A stretch of DNA of 64,000 bases. Origin: JANQJA01 sp040880285 (GTDB lineage: Bacteria; Pseudomonadota; Gammaproteobacteria; Pseudomonadales; Azotimanducaceae). Positions 7,621 to 17,115 of this stretch are shown piece by piece. Position 1 is the first letter of the stretch; every line of letters begins with the position of its first letter. Made by a program: the position numbers and the translations under genes. The stretch covers positions 1-64,000 of the forward strand of contig JBBDIT010000070.1 in the NCBI GenBank assembly GCA_040880285.1, in the 5' to 3' direction. The notes below the pieces were generated by a model that saw only the letters and a program-made list of their open reading frames with translations, was not told the DNA's origin and did no database searches.

Positions 7621-9141
7621 TTGGCCCGACAACATGTGAGGCTTGACGACCATGCGCTCCAGCAATTCAAACAGTAGCTCAACAATAATCGCGAGAATTG
7701 CGGCTGGAATCGCGCCTTGCAGGATCAGGTTAGTATCATTGAGCGCAAGGCCAGTCACGATAGGCTCGCCAAGCCCCCCGGCACCGATAAATGCCGCCAG
7801 GGTGGCAGTACCGATACTGATGATCGCAGCGGTCTTAATACCCGCCAACATGGTGGGCAACGCCATCGGGATCAGTACATAACGCAACTGTTGGCCCCGT
7901 GTCAGCCCGATAGCTTCTGCAATCCGTTTCAGCAGGGGATCAATACTGATCAGGGCTGTAATCGTGTTCCGAAGGATCGGCAGGATTGAATACAGAAACA
8001 GTGCAACGATGGCTGGCACTGTCCCGATCCCGAATATCGGAATCATTAGTGCCAACAGGGCAATTGAGGGGATGGTTTGGAGCAACCCGGCAAGATAGAC
8101 CATCGCTCTGGATACAGACCGCGACCGATACACCAGCACGCCGACAGGCACTCCGATCAAAACGCCGAGTCCAAGGGCGATAATCGTCAGCTTTAGATGG
8201 GTCAATGTGTTGTTAGCGAGCTTGCGCCAGAACAGGTTGTCAATGACCTTGGCCTCGCCCAACTCCTCTTGTGTAAGGAATTCCGCCGCCACCTCCGCAA
8301 AGGACTTGCGGTCAATGATGACGCGGCCATTGAGCTCGCGCATGCGATCTTCATCAATTCTCCCTGCCAACTTGCGCAATACTCTTTTGGCGTCCGCTGG
8401 CAGATCACCACGTACCATCGGCAAACCGAAATATTCCGGGAAAAACGCCTTGTCATCGTCCAGGATGACAAGAGAATAGCGATCAAGATCTCCGTCTGTA
8501 GAATAGGCATCCGTGACGTCGATCTTATCCTGTGCAATCGCCTGGTACGCGAGCCCGTGTTCTATACGTGACGGCATTCGATTAAATCCATACACACGGG
8601 ACATACCGAGCCAGCCATCCTCGCGTTCCATAAACTCGATACTGAACGCCATCTCAAGATCGTCCCGGCCGACCAGGTCCGATACGGTATGAATATCGAG
8701 TGCCTCGGCTCTCGATTCCTTCATTGCCATGGCATAGGTATTGTCGAACCCGAACGGCGGCAACACCTCAGCGGCATCCGGTTCCAGCAATCCATTCAAC
8801 TTCTCAAGACTGGGTGCCGGATCGTCGATCTTCAGGATCACATGGCCCAGCGTGCCGGTGTATTCCGGATAGACATCGATTTCCCCGGAGGTGAGTGCGC
8901 CGAATGTAATCAGGGTACCGCCCATGCCATAGCGCCGCCGCACCGTATAACCTTCGATTTCCAGCAGCTGGGACATGATCTCGGCCAGCACATAACTTTC
9001 ATTGAAGTTCTTGCTGGCCACCGTTATTTGCCTTGCGTCCTTGCTCGCACTTGCACTTGCATTTGCACTTACATCTCCAAAAGCAGCAATTGCAAGACAA
9101 GTGAGAAACACCAACCGCCAAACCAGGCCAGACCGCATCAT
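7609..9141 (-). CDS. Osmoprotectant-type ABC transporter, substrate-binding domain fused to permease
   Basis: The 510-residue protein begins with a signal/anchor segment (about 8-25). A glycine betaine/choline-type binding domain follows (ASKNFNESYVLAEIM, about 43 to 290), then an integral membrane permease with about six helices and a typical EAA-loop region (AEAIGLTRGQQLRYVLIPMALP). Such binding-protein/permease fusions are known in the OpuB/OpuC and OsmF/YehZ-like families. The start overlaps the stop of the upstream ATPase gene by 4 bases, which suggests translational coupling. A run of alternating Ala-Ser codons (DNA near 9044-9070) sits just after the signal. The substrate (betaine, choline, carnitine or other quaternary amine) is not determined. 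Confidence 0.87.
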   Translation of the reverse strand: MMRSGLVWRLVFLTCLAIAAFGDVSANASASASKDARQITVASKNFNESYVLAEIMSQLLEIEGYTVRRRYGMGGTLITFGALTSGEIDVYPEYTGTLGHVILKIDDPAPSLEKLNGLLEPDAAEVLPPFGFDNTYAMAMKESRAEALDIHTVSDLVGRDDLEMAFSIEFMEREDGWLGMSRVYGFNRMPSRIEHGLAYQAIAQDKIDVTDAYSTDGDLDRYSLVILDDDKAFFPEYFGLPMVRGDLPADAKRVLRKLAGRIDEDRMRELNGRVIIDRKSFAEVAAEFLTQEELGEAKVIDNLFWRKLANNTLTHLKLTIIALGLGVLIGVPVGVLVYRSRSVSRAMVYLAGLLQTIPSIALLALMIPIFGIGTVPAIVALFLYSILPILRNTITALISIDPLLKRIAEAIGLTRGQQLRYVLIPMALPTMLAGIKTAAIISIGTATLAAFIGAGGLGEPIVTGLALNDTNLILQGAIPAAILAIIVELLFELLERMVVKPHMLSGQLPE

Positions 9142-9878
9142 AGTTCACCTGCGCCAGCAAATAACTGCGTCACATAGTCATCTTCCGGCGCGAGCCGAAC
9201 CCCGTCGATATCGCCATGCTGTACCACTTCCCCTTCTTTGAGTATCACCAGGTACCGTGCGAGCTTGACCGCTTCTGCCATATCGTGAGTGACAAGAATG
9301 ATTGACCTCGATTCTGCTTGTTGCAGGCGAATAAACTCCTGATGAATGGTTTCGCGGGTAATGGGATCGAGTGCCGAAAAAGGCTCATCCAGTAACATGA
9401 GGGCAGGATTCAACATCATGGCACGGCACAGGCTAACGCGTTGTTGTTGACCACCCGACAGGCTGTGAGGATAGCGGTCGGTAAATTCCAGTGGTAACTC
9501 CAAGAGTGCCACCAGATATTCGTATCGTTCTGTGATCGCCGTCGGTGTCCAGCCTTCGAGTCTTGCCATCAGGGTGATGTTCTCTTCGACCGTCATGTGG
9601 GGGAACAGGCCCGCGCCCTGAACCGCATATCCCATTCTGCGGCGCAGGGCCGGTAGATCCGAGTAGTCGAGCGCCGCATCGTCCACCAGTACCGTGCCGG
9701 AATCCGGCAACACCAGGCCGTTGATAATCTGCAACAGGGTCGATTTGCCACTTCCGCTTTCGCCCACCAGCGCCGTCGTCTGGTCTTGCGGCAGGGCCAA
9801 TGAAATGCCTTTGATCACTGGCTCATCGTCGGTGTACGACTTGTAGACATTCCTGAACTCGACGCAGGCGCGACTCAA
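9138..9878 (-). CDS. Osmoprotectant-type ABC transporter ATP-binding protein
   Basis: This 246-residue ATPase of the OpuCA/OsmV type energises the fused binding-protein/permease encoded just downstream. Visible are Walker A GESGSGKST (about 38), the Q-loop in YAVQGAGLFPHM, the ABC signature LSGGQQQRVSLCRA (about 139), Walker B LMLLDEPFSALD and the switch His in LVTHDM. It lacks the C-terminal CBS domains seen in some OpuCA proteins. The start is TTG at 9876-9878, overlapping the TGA of exonuclease I; AAGGA lies upstream. No in-frame ATG precedes the conserved domain. Confidence 0.9.
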   Translation of the reverse strand: MSRACVEFRNVYKSYTDDEPVIKGISLALPQDQTTALVGESGSGKSTLLQIINGLVLPDSGTVLVDDAALDYSDLPALRRRMGYAVQGAGLFPHMTVEENITLMARLEGWTPTAITERYEYLVALLELPLEFTDRYPHSLSGGQQQRVSLCRAMMLNPALMLLDEPFSALDPITRETIHQEFIRLQQAESRSIILVTHDMAEAVKLARYLVILKEGEVVQHGDIDGVRLAPEDDYVTQLFAGAGEL

Positions 9879-11314
9879 GTTAACGATCCTTTTTTTGATT
9901 GCCTGACACTGGCCCAGATCCCTTCTATATACTGCCTGAGATCCCCAAGCACGTCCGGATTTTCACCGGCATCGATGAGTTCATCAATCCGCGCGAGTGT
10001 TGTTTCAACGTCACCTCCTTGCCGCCACTGGTCGAAACGATATCGATCCCAAACCGCCTGCTCATCGGCGCTCAGGGATTCAGGGTGATTGCGGGCGCGA
10101 TAGCGAAACAGCATTTCCTCGACACGTTCGTCATCGAATGCACCGGTTGCCTTTGCCAGCGCACCAGGGTCAAGTGCGCGCAACTCCAGCATCTGGGCAC
10201 GGTCACGGTCAGAGAAAAACCCACCCTGGTACAGCATCAGGTCCGGGTCGTCGGTACGAGGAAACTCGGCCTGCGAGAAAGCTTCAGTAATCTTCTCGAC
10301 CATGCCACTTGCACCCTTGAGCCTGGCCATGTTTTCCTCACAGCGGGCAAGATCAATCCCGATTCTCGATGCCATCTCCGGCTCCAGTGTCGGTAAGGGC
10401 GCCACGGCGGGACAGCGATTGACGTGGATAGTCTTCAAATGAATCCGTTCAACGCCCGCTTTAAGGTCGCGCTGCGCCGTGAATATCCGTCCATGTAGCT
10501 TCGATGGACCCATGTTAATCAGGTCTTGCGGGTCATAGGAAAGGTCATAACAGATGACGCCGTTGGTATTGGTGGGATGACTGCACAGGGGCAGGACCAC
10601 CGCAAGGCAACTGTTTTTGGCAGGGTACATGGAAGACACATGTACTACCGCGGCTTTCCCCAGTGGATACAGCTGCGCGATCACCTCTTTTTTTTGCCTC
10701 AGGTTATAAAGATACTGGAACAATCTGGGCTGGGCTTGCTTCAATGCGCGGGTGATGTCGATCGTTGCCAGCACATCCGAGACCGCATCGTGGGCTGATT
10801 CATGGCGGATGCCATTGGCGCGGCTGAGTTCCTCAAGCTTGAAGGTCGGCACACCCTCCTCATTCTTCGGCCACTCGAAACCCTCTGGCCGCAGCGCATG
10901 TGCCATCCGAAAGAAATCAATAACGTCCCAGCGTGAGTTGCCGGACTGCCACTCACGGGCATAGGGGTCGAGAAAATTCCGATACAAAAGATGGCGAGTA
11001 AACTCATCGTCAAACCGGACGCTGTTAAAGCCGGTGACACAGGTACCCGGTTGTGAAAATTCGGCAAGGATCCGTTCAATGAACCGGGTTTCGGGTTCGC
11101 CCTGTTCGGCCAGTTCCGTCATTTTAAGACCCGTTACCAGCATTGCTTCTGGTGCCGGAATCACATCATCGCCGGGATAACAGAACAGATTGAGCGGCTC
11201 GTCAATGACATTGAGTTCCAGATCAGTGCGTACACCTGCAAACTGGATCACGCGATCCCGCGCCGGATCGATCCCGGTTGTCTCGAAGTCATACCAGTAG
11301 ATTGTCTTGGCCAT
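9875..11314 (-). CDS. sbcB: Exodeoxyribonuclease I
   Basis: This enzyme degrades single-stranded DNA 3' to 5' and acts in recombination and mismatch repair. At 479 residues it is close to the E. coli protein (475). The N-terminal DEDDh exonuclease domain shows YDFETTG (about 8-14), GFNSVRFDDEF (about 96) and HDAVSD (about 180). The SH3-like and helical C-terminal domains of ExoI follow. It is the first gene of an apparent three-gene unit: its TGA overlaps the TTG start of the ABC ATPase, which in turn overlaps the permease. No functional reason for this coupling is obvious. The gene is divergent from the SLC13 transporter. Confidence 0.95.
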   Translation of the reverse strand: MAKTIYWYDFETTGIDPARDRVIQFAGVRTDLELNVIDEPLNLFCYPGDDVIPAPEAMLVTGLKMTELAEQGEPETRFIERILAEFSQPGTCVTGFNSVRFDDEFTRHLLYRNFLDPYAREWQSGNSRWDVIDFFRMAHALRPEGFEWPKNEEGVPTFKLEELSRANGIRHESAHDAVSDVLATIDITRALKQAQPRLFQYLYNLRQKKEVIAQLYPLGKAAVVHVSSMYPAKNSCLAVVLPLCSHPTNTNGVICYDLSYDPQDLINMGPSKLHGRIFTAQRDLKAGVERIHLKTIHVNRCPAVAPLPTLEPEMASRIGIDLARCEENMARLKGASGMVEKITEAFSQAEFPRTDDPDLMLYQGGFFSDRDRAQMLELRALDPGALAKATGAFDDERVEEMLFRYRARNHPESLSADEQAVWDRYRFDQWRQGGDVETTLARIDELIDAGENPDVLGDLRQYIEGIWASVRQSKKGSLT

Positions 11315-11401
11315 TACCGTGGATCATCACACACGCTCGAAGCTGACTCAATCCGGCACCGATTCAACGAGTTTGTTCCTGTGTATAATGCGGTCCGTCG
11401 T

Positions 11402-12778
11402 ATGAATAATAAAAACACATTTTTTGTCCTGCTGGGACTCGCAATCGCTACCGTCACGTTCTTCACCCTCGATTTCCTGGGTTGGGACCGACAAGCATGC
11501 TGGACCGCAGCGATTACCGCACTCTGTGCCGCCTGGTGGATTACCGAGCCCATCCCGATTCCAGCGACCTCACTGATCCCGCTGGCGATGTTACCGACCA
11601 TCGGCGTACTGACGCCGGCGCAGGTCGGCGCATCCTACGGTAGCCCGCTGGTTCTCCTGCTGATGGGTGGCTTTATCCTCTCGACGGCAATGGAAGACAG
11701 CGGCGCCCATCGCCGGGTCGCCCTGACCATGGTCAACCTGTTCGGTGGTCACAGTTCACGCCGACTGGTATTCGGCTTCATGTCCGCCGCGGCCCTACTA
11801 AGCATGTGGATTTCCAATACCGCGACCACATTGATGCTGCTGCCAGTTGCACTGGCCGTGATCGAGCGATCCGACGATCCAAATTTACCGACACCCCTGT
11901 TACTCGGTATCGCCTATGCTGCCAGTGTTGGCGGCATCGGCACGCCCATCGGTACACCACCCAACCTCGTGTTCCGTGAAATTTATCGCCAGACCACAGG
12001 AACGGAAATCGAATTTTTAACCTGGATGCTGTGGGGCATCCCGGTGGTTATCCTTATGGTGCCTATTATCGCCTTGTGGCTCACGCGTCACCTGTCCCAC
12101 TCCGGCGAGGTTGATATGCCACGAGTGGGTACATGGCAAACCTATGAAAAGCGCGTGTTTATTGTATTTGCCATCACCGCCACTGCCTGGGTGACGCGGG
12201 GCCAGCCATTCGGTGGCTGGAGTACCTGGTTTAACGTGCCGGGAGTCAACGACGCCAGTGTTGCGCTCCTGGCGGTCGTGACCATGTTTCTTATACCGAA
12301 CGGCAAGGGTGGCAAATTACTGGACTGGGAATCCGCGGCCCGAATTCCCTGGGGCATGTTAATTTTGTTCGGTGGTGGTATTGCCATCGCCCGTGGATTT
12401 GTTGAATCCGGTTTGTCGGGCGCTCTCGGCGACACACTCTCGGGTATTGCCAGCTGGCACATTGTGCTGATGGTCGCAGTCATCTGCCTGACCATCACGT
12501 TCTTGACGGAAATGACCAGCAATACCGCCACCACCACGCTGATGATGCCGATCCTGGCAGCTGCGGCTATCGCGGCTGACATTGAACCTGCGCTGTTGAT
12601 GGTGCCGGCGGCAATGAGCGCAAGTTGTGCCTTTATGTTACCGGTGGCGACCGCTCCCAATACCATTATGTTCAGTACCGGACGATTCACCACACGCCTG
12701 ATGGCGCGCGAGGGCTTTGTCTTGAACCTCATGGGCGCGGTGGTCATTACCGGCGTGTGCGTCTCCTTGCTCGGTTAA
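11402..12778 (+). CDS. SLC13/DASS-family sodium-coupled anion transporter
   Basis: This is an inner-membrane symporter for dicarboxylates or similar anions. The 458-residue protein has about 11 hydrophobic segments and two copies of the family's Ser-Asn-Thr motif, seen as WISNTATTLMLLP (about 137) and EMTSNTATTTLMMP (about 380). Two helical-hairpin repeats are apparent (WWITEPIPIPATSL and GGTGIGTPPN-like SVGGIGTPIGTPPNLVF). The start at ATG 11402 is uncertain: a GTG at 11381 is in frame and neither has a clear Shine-Dalgarno sequence. A TATAAT at 11384-11389 would give an almost leaderless message, but no good -35 accompanies it. The stop overlaps the convergent aminopeptidase gene by 4 bases. 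Confidence 0.88.
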   Translation: MNNKNTFFVLLGLAIATVTFFTLDFLGWDRQACWTAAITALCAAWWITEPIPIPATSLIPLAMLPTIGVLTPAQVGASYGSPLVLLLMGGFILSTAMEDSGAHRRVALTMVNLFGGHSSRRLVFGFMSAAALLSMWISNTATTLMLLPVALAVIERSDDPNLPTPLLLGIAYAASVGGIGTPIGTPPNLVFREIYRQTTGTEIEFLTWMLWGIPVVILMVPIIALWLTRHLSHSGEVDMPRVGTWQTYEKRVFIVFAITATAWVTRGQPFGGWSTWFNVPGVNDASVALLAVVTMFLIPNGKGGKLLDWESAARIPWGMLILFGGGIAIARGFVESGLSGALGDTLSGIASWHIVLMVAVICLTITFLTEMTSNTATTTLMMPILAAAAIAADIEPALLMVPAAMSASCAFMLPVATAPNTIMFSTGRFTTRLMAREGFVLNLMGAVVITGVCVSLLG

Positions 12779-13839
12779 CGCATCAGCTGGTCCAGTCTTC
12801 GGTCGCGTGCCGCTTGATCCAGTTCTGCCAACTGTCTGACCGCGTCGATAAACGCCGGGATATCACCATTTTCTTCCGCCAGCAGCTGCTCAAAGGCAGG
12901 GACCCAGTCATTGTAGGCGCCGATTGCGCCGAGCCGTGCATTGTTAAGGCTCGCCGCATTCAAAACCACCGCATCCCCGTCGCCCCAATCGGAATGCAAT
13001 TCCCGGTAGCGGCTATTGAGGTGCGCAAATTCGCTTTGTTTCGCCAGACGTTTGGCATCGTCGCTCATCGGTTGCGAATAGATCCGCTCGAGCGCGGTCC
13101 GGGTCTCGGAAAAGAGCATAACAATAGCCTCATCCCGCCGTCGCCGGGCGAGATAACTTTCATATTGACCGGGCTCGTCTTGTAACTGAAGAAAGCCCTG
13201 CAATGCTGCCCGTTCAACCGCCGTCGCGAAGCTTTCATTGAATCGGGTATCGCCTGGTACATACACCGCCTTGTGGGCAATTTCATGGAACAACAGCGCC
13301 GCCAACTCGACGTCAGACCGGTTCAGGAAGGTGTTCAACACAGGGTCAGCAAACCAGCCAAGCGTGGAATAGGCGGCAACCCCACCGACAAAAACGTCCA
13401 GACCATCTTCTGCCAACGACCGGGCAAATTTCTTCGCCCTGTCTTCATTGAAGTAGCCCCGGTAACCCACGCACCCGGCGACAGGGTAACAAAAGGTTTT
13501 AAGTTCCAGCGAAAACTCTGGTGCCGCAAACACATTCCACACCACATAGGCTCGCCCTGTATCCACATAATCGGTATAGGCCGGATCTACCGGCAGGCGC
13601 AACACGTCACTGGCATAGTCACGAACTGACAGGGTGTAAGCCAGTTGGCGGCGCACTTGCGGGTCTATGGTGGGATCAGCGAGCACTTCCTGTACTGGCC
13701 GCTTGTTGGTGACAAGTGACATATGGCCCGCCACCGCCTGGGCATAGAAACTGACGGTTTCACAGCCACCCAACACCAATACCGCTACGGTGAGACCCGC
13801 AAGCCGGCGGAAACCGGATAGTCGCCCTATGACCCTCAT
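12775..13839 (-). CDS. Predicted lipoprotein aminopeptidase (COG4324-type, HEIAH metalloprotease)
   Basis: The 354-residue protein starts with a signal peptide ending in the lipobox LVLGGC (Cys about residue 25), so it should be a membrane-anchored lipoprotein. A zinc protease motif HEIAH lies in LLFHEIAHKAVYVPGDTRFNESFATAVE (split: residues about 224-251), with the following NESFA Glu as probable third ligand. The family is annotated as putative aminopeptidase; the substrate is unknown. ATG 13839 was chosen because GGAG precedes it and it gives a proper signal peptide; an upstream extension would overlap the divergent exeA gene. The two divergent start codons are only 15 bases apart. Confidence 0.83.
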   Translation of the reverse strand: MRVIGRLSGFRRLAGLTVAVLVLGGCETVSFYAQAVAGHMSLVTNKRPVQEVLADPTIDPQVRRQLAYTLSVRDYASDVLRLPVDPAYTDYVDTGRAYVVWNVFAAPEFSLELKTFCYPVAGCVGYRGYFNEDRAKKFARSLAEDGLDVFVGGVAAYSTLGWFADPVLNTFLNRSDVELAALLFHEIAHKAVYVPGDTRFNESFATAVERAALQGFLQLQDEPGQYESYLARRRRDEAIVMLFSETRTALERIYSQPMSDDAKRLAKQSEFAHLNSRYRELHSDWGDGDAVVLNAASLNNARLGAIGAYNDWVPAFEQLLAEENGDIPAFIDAVRQLAELDQAARDRRLDQLMR

Positions 13840-13854
13840 GCTATTCTCCGCCTC

Positions 13855-15567
13855 ATGTATACCGACTATTTCGGACTCAAGGACGCGCCCTTTTCCATTG
13901 CGCCCAACCCGCAGTTCCTCTATATGAGTGAGCGCCACCGGGAGGCGCTTGCTCACCTTCTTTATGGTATCAAGAGCGACGGGGGATTCATCCTTTTAAC
14001 CGGTGAAGTCGGGACAGGCAAAACGACAATTTGCCGATGTCTGCTGGACCAGATCCCGGCCGACGTTGATATCGCATTTATCCTGAATCCCAAACTGACC
14101 GCTGTTGAACTGCTTGCCACGATTTGTGATGACTTGAAGGTGGACTATCCGGATAACCCTTCAATCAAGGTCCTCGTAGACCGTCTCAACCAATATCTCC
14201 TGACGTCATACCGTCAAGGCAGGCGTACTGTACTCATTATTGATGAGGCTCAAAACCTTTCCACTGCCGTGCTGGAACAGCTGCGGCTCCTGACCAATCT
14301 TGAAACCAATGAACGTAAATTATTACAAATCATTTTGCTGGGACAGCCAGAGTTGCTTGAAGTGCTGTCGCAACGGGAACTGCGTCAGTTATCGCAACGC
14401 GTCACGGCACGATTTCATCTGGATGCCTTGAACCGCGAGGAAGTCCAAAATTACATCACCCATCGACTCGAAGTGGCTGGCTCCCATCGTGTCATCTTCC
14501 CGACAAGTGTCATGAGGCGCGTATTTCAGCTTAGTGGGGGCATACCCAGGGTCATTAACCTGATTTGCGACCGTGCCCTGCTCGGCGCCTATGCGCAACA
14601 CCGGGACAAGGTGAACAGGAGAATCATTGATCATGCGGCACGTGAGGTGCTGGGCAAGACGCCTGCAACTACTTACGGCAGCGCTGCCAAAGTCGCAGGC
14701 GTGGGGCTGGTTTTGTTGGCGGCGACGGCGTTAACTTACTGGCAGGCTGATAGAATTGGGCCGTTGGTGGCGAGTGTAACTGGCGGGATCAATCAGGCTG
14801 AAACAGCAGCTGAGCAGCTAGCCGCCAGCGTGTCGGCGCAACCGGGCCAGGTCGCAGTTGAAAACCTCGCAACCAGGCAGAAGTCGGAAGGCGTGGCAAA
14901 TGATCCGGTCCTGACCACGGTCATTACCCCGGACCAACGGCCTGCCACCGATTCGCTTTTACGTCTTGAAGGCGACACCGCCAGCGACCAGGCACTCGGT
15001 CACTTGTTCGATCTATGGGGCATTCCATTGCAGCGATCGAATGTTTCCCCATGCCAGCAGGCGCCCACCCACGGGGTCGAGTGCCTGACCCTGCTCGGCA
15101 GCCTGCGGGACATTCGTCACATTGATCGGCCGGCGGTGGTGAAGCTCACAATTGCCAGTATCGAGCATTACTTTGTGATTACCGGATTTGATGGTGACAT
15201 TGTCGAACTGACCTCCGGTGAAGGAACGTTTCGCCTGTTGCCTCGCGATTTGTTGCGGAGCTGGGACGGAAATTTCGCCGTCCTCTGGCGCCCGCCACCG
15301 GGACCTAAAATGTTAACCCGTGGCGATCGTGGTGCCGGTGTCGACTGGCTGCGCAGCCAGCTATACAAAGTAGACGGCGGCGGTAGCGCGAGTGCCGGCG
15401 CACCATTTGATGACGACCTGGAACAACGTTTACGGCAGTTCCAGATATCGATGGGCCTGATACCTGATGGCATTGCCGGTACCAACACCTTTTTGCATTT
15501 ACTCAATACCACCAGCGGTGACTTGCCAAGGCTGACGAAGACGGCTTCCGATATGAGGGATCGCTGA
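13855..15567 (+). CDS. ExeA/GspA-like AAA ATPase with peptidoglycan-binding domain
   Basis: The 570-residue protein matches the type II secretion accessory ATPase that, with GspB, helps insert the secretin through peptidoglycan. It starts with the typical MYTDYFGLKDAPFSIAPNP. Walker A is GEVGTGKTTICR (about 44-55) and Walker B TVLIIDEAQNL (about 124). One membrane segment lies near residue 285. A periplasmic part follows with a C39-peptidase-like region (about 370-480) that appears to lack a full protease triad, and a PG_binding_1 repeat near the end (MLTRGDRGAGVDWLR to DGIAGTNTFLHL). Its stop overlaps the start of gspB. No other gsp gene is in the window. Confidence 0.9.
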   Translation: MYTDYFGLKDAPFSIAPNPQFLYMSERHREALAHLLYGIKSDGGFILLTGEVGTGKTTICRCLLDQIPADVDIAFILNPKLTAVELLATICDDLKVDYPDNPSIKVLVDRLNQYLLTSYRQGRRTVLIIDEAQNLSTAVLEQLRLLTNLETNERKLLQIILLGQPELLEVLSQRELRQLSQRVTARFHLDALNREEVQNYITHRLEVAGSHRVIFPTSVMRRVFQLSGGIPRVINLICDRALLGAYAQHRDKVNRRIIDHAAREVLGKTPATTYGSAAKVAGVGLVLLAATALTYWQADRIGPLVASVTGGINQAETAAEQLAASVSAQPGQVAVENLATRQKSEGVANDPVLTTVITPDQRPATDSLLRLEGDTASDQALGHLFDLWGIPLQRSNVSPCQQAPTHGVECLTLLGSLRDIRHIDRPAVVKLTIASIEHYFVITGFDGDIVELTSGEGTFRLLPRDLLRSWDGNFAVLWRPPPGPKMLTRGDRGAGVDWLRSQLYKVDGGGSASAGAPFDDDLEQRLRQFQISMGLIPDGIAGTNTFLHLLNTTSGDLPRLTKTASDMRDR

Positions 15568-16232
15568 TGTCCTATATCCTCGATGCGTTAAACAAGTCTG
15601 AGCAGGATCGCAAAAACGAAGGCTCACCACGAATCGATACGGTCCATCGACGCCTCGACACCAGTCCAGGATCAACGCGAAGCTGGTTGATTCCACTTAC
15701 GGTGATCGCCGTATTGAACGCGGGTTTCATTGCGTTTTGGATGATGCGCGACACGGCATCACCACCGGTCAAGTCGATCCTCACTGTAGCCGACCAGCCC
15801 GGGCAGCAGCTTTCCACCACCGGCACTGGGCCAGCATCCGCGGCGATTCAGACGGTCAAGGGCCGAACTCCGCCGCTGCTGGATACGGGCGCAATCGACG
15901 CTGACGAAGCGCTGTTAATCACTCCGAAAGATTTCTACAGTCAGCGCGGCACAAGGCCAGTAACGGAACCGGCGTTGGCGTTAGCGGTCCCGCGAATCAG
16001 CGAATTGCCAACCAGCATCCAGCGGCAAATTCCGGATCTCGCATTTTCCAGCCACATATTTGCCGACGAGGCTTCTTTTCGAATGGTCAATATTAACGGC
16101 AGGTTACTGCGTGAAGGCGATAGGTTGGACGACCAGACTCGTCTGGTCGAAATCACCGAGCAAGGCGTCATCTTCACCCACCAGCAATATACCTTCGAAG
16201 TCAGCGTGCTTCGGGACTGGTCGTTTAACTAG
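15567..16232 (+). CDS. GspB/ExeB-like general secretion protein
   Basis: The 221-residue protein is the usual partner of ExeA. It has a short cytoplasmic head beginning MSYILDALNKSEQDRK, one membrane helix (about 39-56), a Pro/Thr/Ala-rich periplasmic linker, and a C-terminal GspB domain (about 160-221) with the pattern VNINGRLLREGDRL and VFTHQQYTFEV-like end (IFTHQQYTFEV here). Its start overlaps the exeA stop as TGATG, so translation is likely coupled. It binds ExeA and peptidoglycan during secretin assembly in characterised systems; in this genome the target secretin could equally be pilus-associated. Confidence 0.88.
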   Translation: MSYILDALNKSEQDRKNEGSPRIDTVHRRLDTSPGSTRSWLIPLTVIAVLNAGFIAFWMMRDTASPPVKSILTVADQPGQQLSTTGTGPASAAIQTVKGRTPPLLDTGAIDADEALLITPKDFYSQRGTRPVTEPALALAVPRISELPTSIQRQIPDLAFSSHIFADEASFRMVNINGRLLREGDRLDDQTRLVEITEQGVIFTHQQYTFEVSVLRDWSFN

Positions 16233-16260
16233 TCCTACAGGCGATTGGATTACACCTGGC

Positions 16261-17013
16261 TCAGGGTGTGGTGGCCCCGGTGTTGACCAGCATTTTGAGC
16301 TCTCTCAAGTCAGTATTCACTTGCTGGCGATAGCGGTCAAATGTGGCTATGTCCTCATTGACGCGTTCCATCTGCTGCTGCAGGGCCGCAAGATCCCGTC
16401 GATTTTTTTCAAGCACGGTAGCCTGGTCCTGGATTTCACCCCGAACCAGCGACACCTGTGTCACCATTTCCTGATTGTCCGACAATAGCCTCTCACGTAC
16501 GTCGTTCATCTCTCTGGAAAATCGTTCGAAATTGGCAGTGACACTGGCCATTGACGTCGAGAGTTTCCTGATATCGTTATCAATTTTTGTCGTCAGATCC
16601 TTGATCGCATTCGTATTCTTTGCGATATCCGGCCGGTTGGTGCGGTAAGAAACGCCCCAGAGTTTGTCGATCTCCGAGACATTAGTCTGGATCTGGGACT
16701 CCATCGACTGGAAGCGTTGCGATGAAGTGCTCCCGGCGGACGACAGACGATTCTCGAGCTCACGGATATTTTGCTGGCTCTTTGCCAATAACTGGTTCGA
16801 CAGGTCGAGTTTGCGTTGGACCTCAAACAAGGCAAATCCGCCAACTCCCATCATAATGGCCATGACCACGATGACAAACACCAGCACGCCATTGAAGTTA
16901 CTCTGCCGCGGCGCCTCGGATCGACGATTGGTACGAAATGAAGCCACCTCATCCTGGGCGGGCTTGATGGCCGGAATCATGTCCATGTCTTTCGATTTGG
17001 ATTTATCACTCAT
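16261..17013 (-). CDS. Membrane-anchored coiled-coil protein of unknown function
   Basis: The 250-residue protein has a charged N-terminal tail (about 1-40), one membrane helix (about 41-65, VLVFVIVVMAIMMGVGGFAL) and a long predicted coiled coil to the end, rich in Gln, Asn, Glu, Arg and Leu heptads. No enzymatic motif is visible. The topology resembles a bitopic inner-membrane protein with a periplasmic rod. It converges with gspB and sits downstream of the PuuD-like gene, from which it is separated by a terminator, so it probably has its own promoter. Confidence 0.75.
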   Translation of the reverse strand: MSDKSKSKDMDMIPAIKPAQDEVASFRTNRRSEAPRQSNFNGVLVFVIVVMAIMMGVGGFALFEVQRKLDLSNQLLAKSQQNIRELENRLSSAGSTSSQRFQSMESQIQTNVSEIDKLWGVSYRTNRPDIAKNTNAIKDLTTKIDNDIRKLSTSMASVTANFERFSREMNDVRERLLSDNQEMVTQVSLVRGEIQDQATVLEKNRRDLAALQQQMERVNEDIATFDRYRQQVNTDLRELKMLVNTGATTP

Positions 17014-17068
17014 TTGATGCGCCAGTCACATTCACATCCTGTGAACTTATCTTAAAAAATCCTGCAAC

Positions 17069-17095
17069 AAAAAGGGCCCCTTCCCGGAGCCCTTT
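17069..17095 (-). terminator. Intrinsic terminator after the PuuD-like gene
   Basis: A 7-bp stem (17071-17077 with 17089-17095) with an 11-base loop is followed on the minus strand by five U residues. It lies 21 bases past the stop of the PuuD-like gene. Confidence 0.7.
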
Positions 17096-17115
17096 AGTGC
17101 CTTCCGTCGACTATT

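Noticed and set aside
9044..9070. Short alternating hexamer-like repeat coding Ala-Ser in the binding-protein/permease N-terminus as a phase-variation tract
   Set aside because: Imperfect, short, and in units of six bases, so length changes would not alter the frame.
11384..11389. TATAAT as promoter of the SLC13 transporter
   Set aside because: No acceptable -35 at 15-19 bases, and it lies inside a possible GTG-started reading frame.
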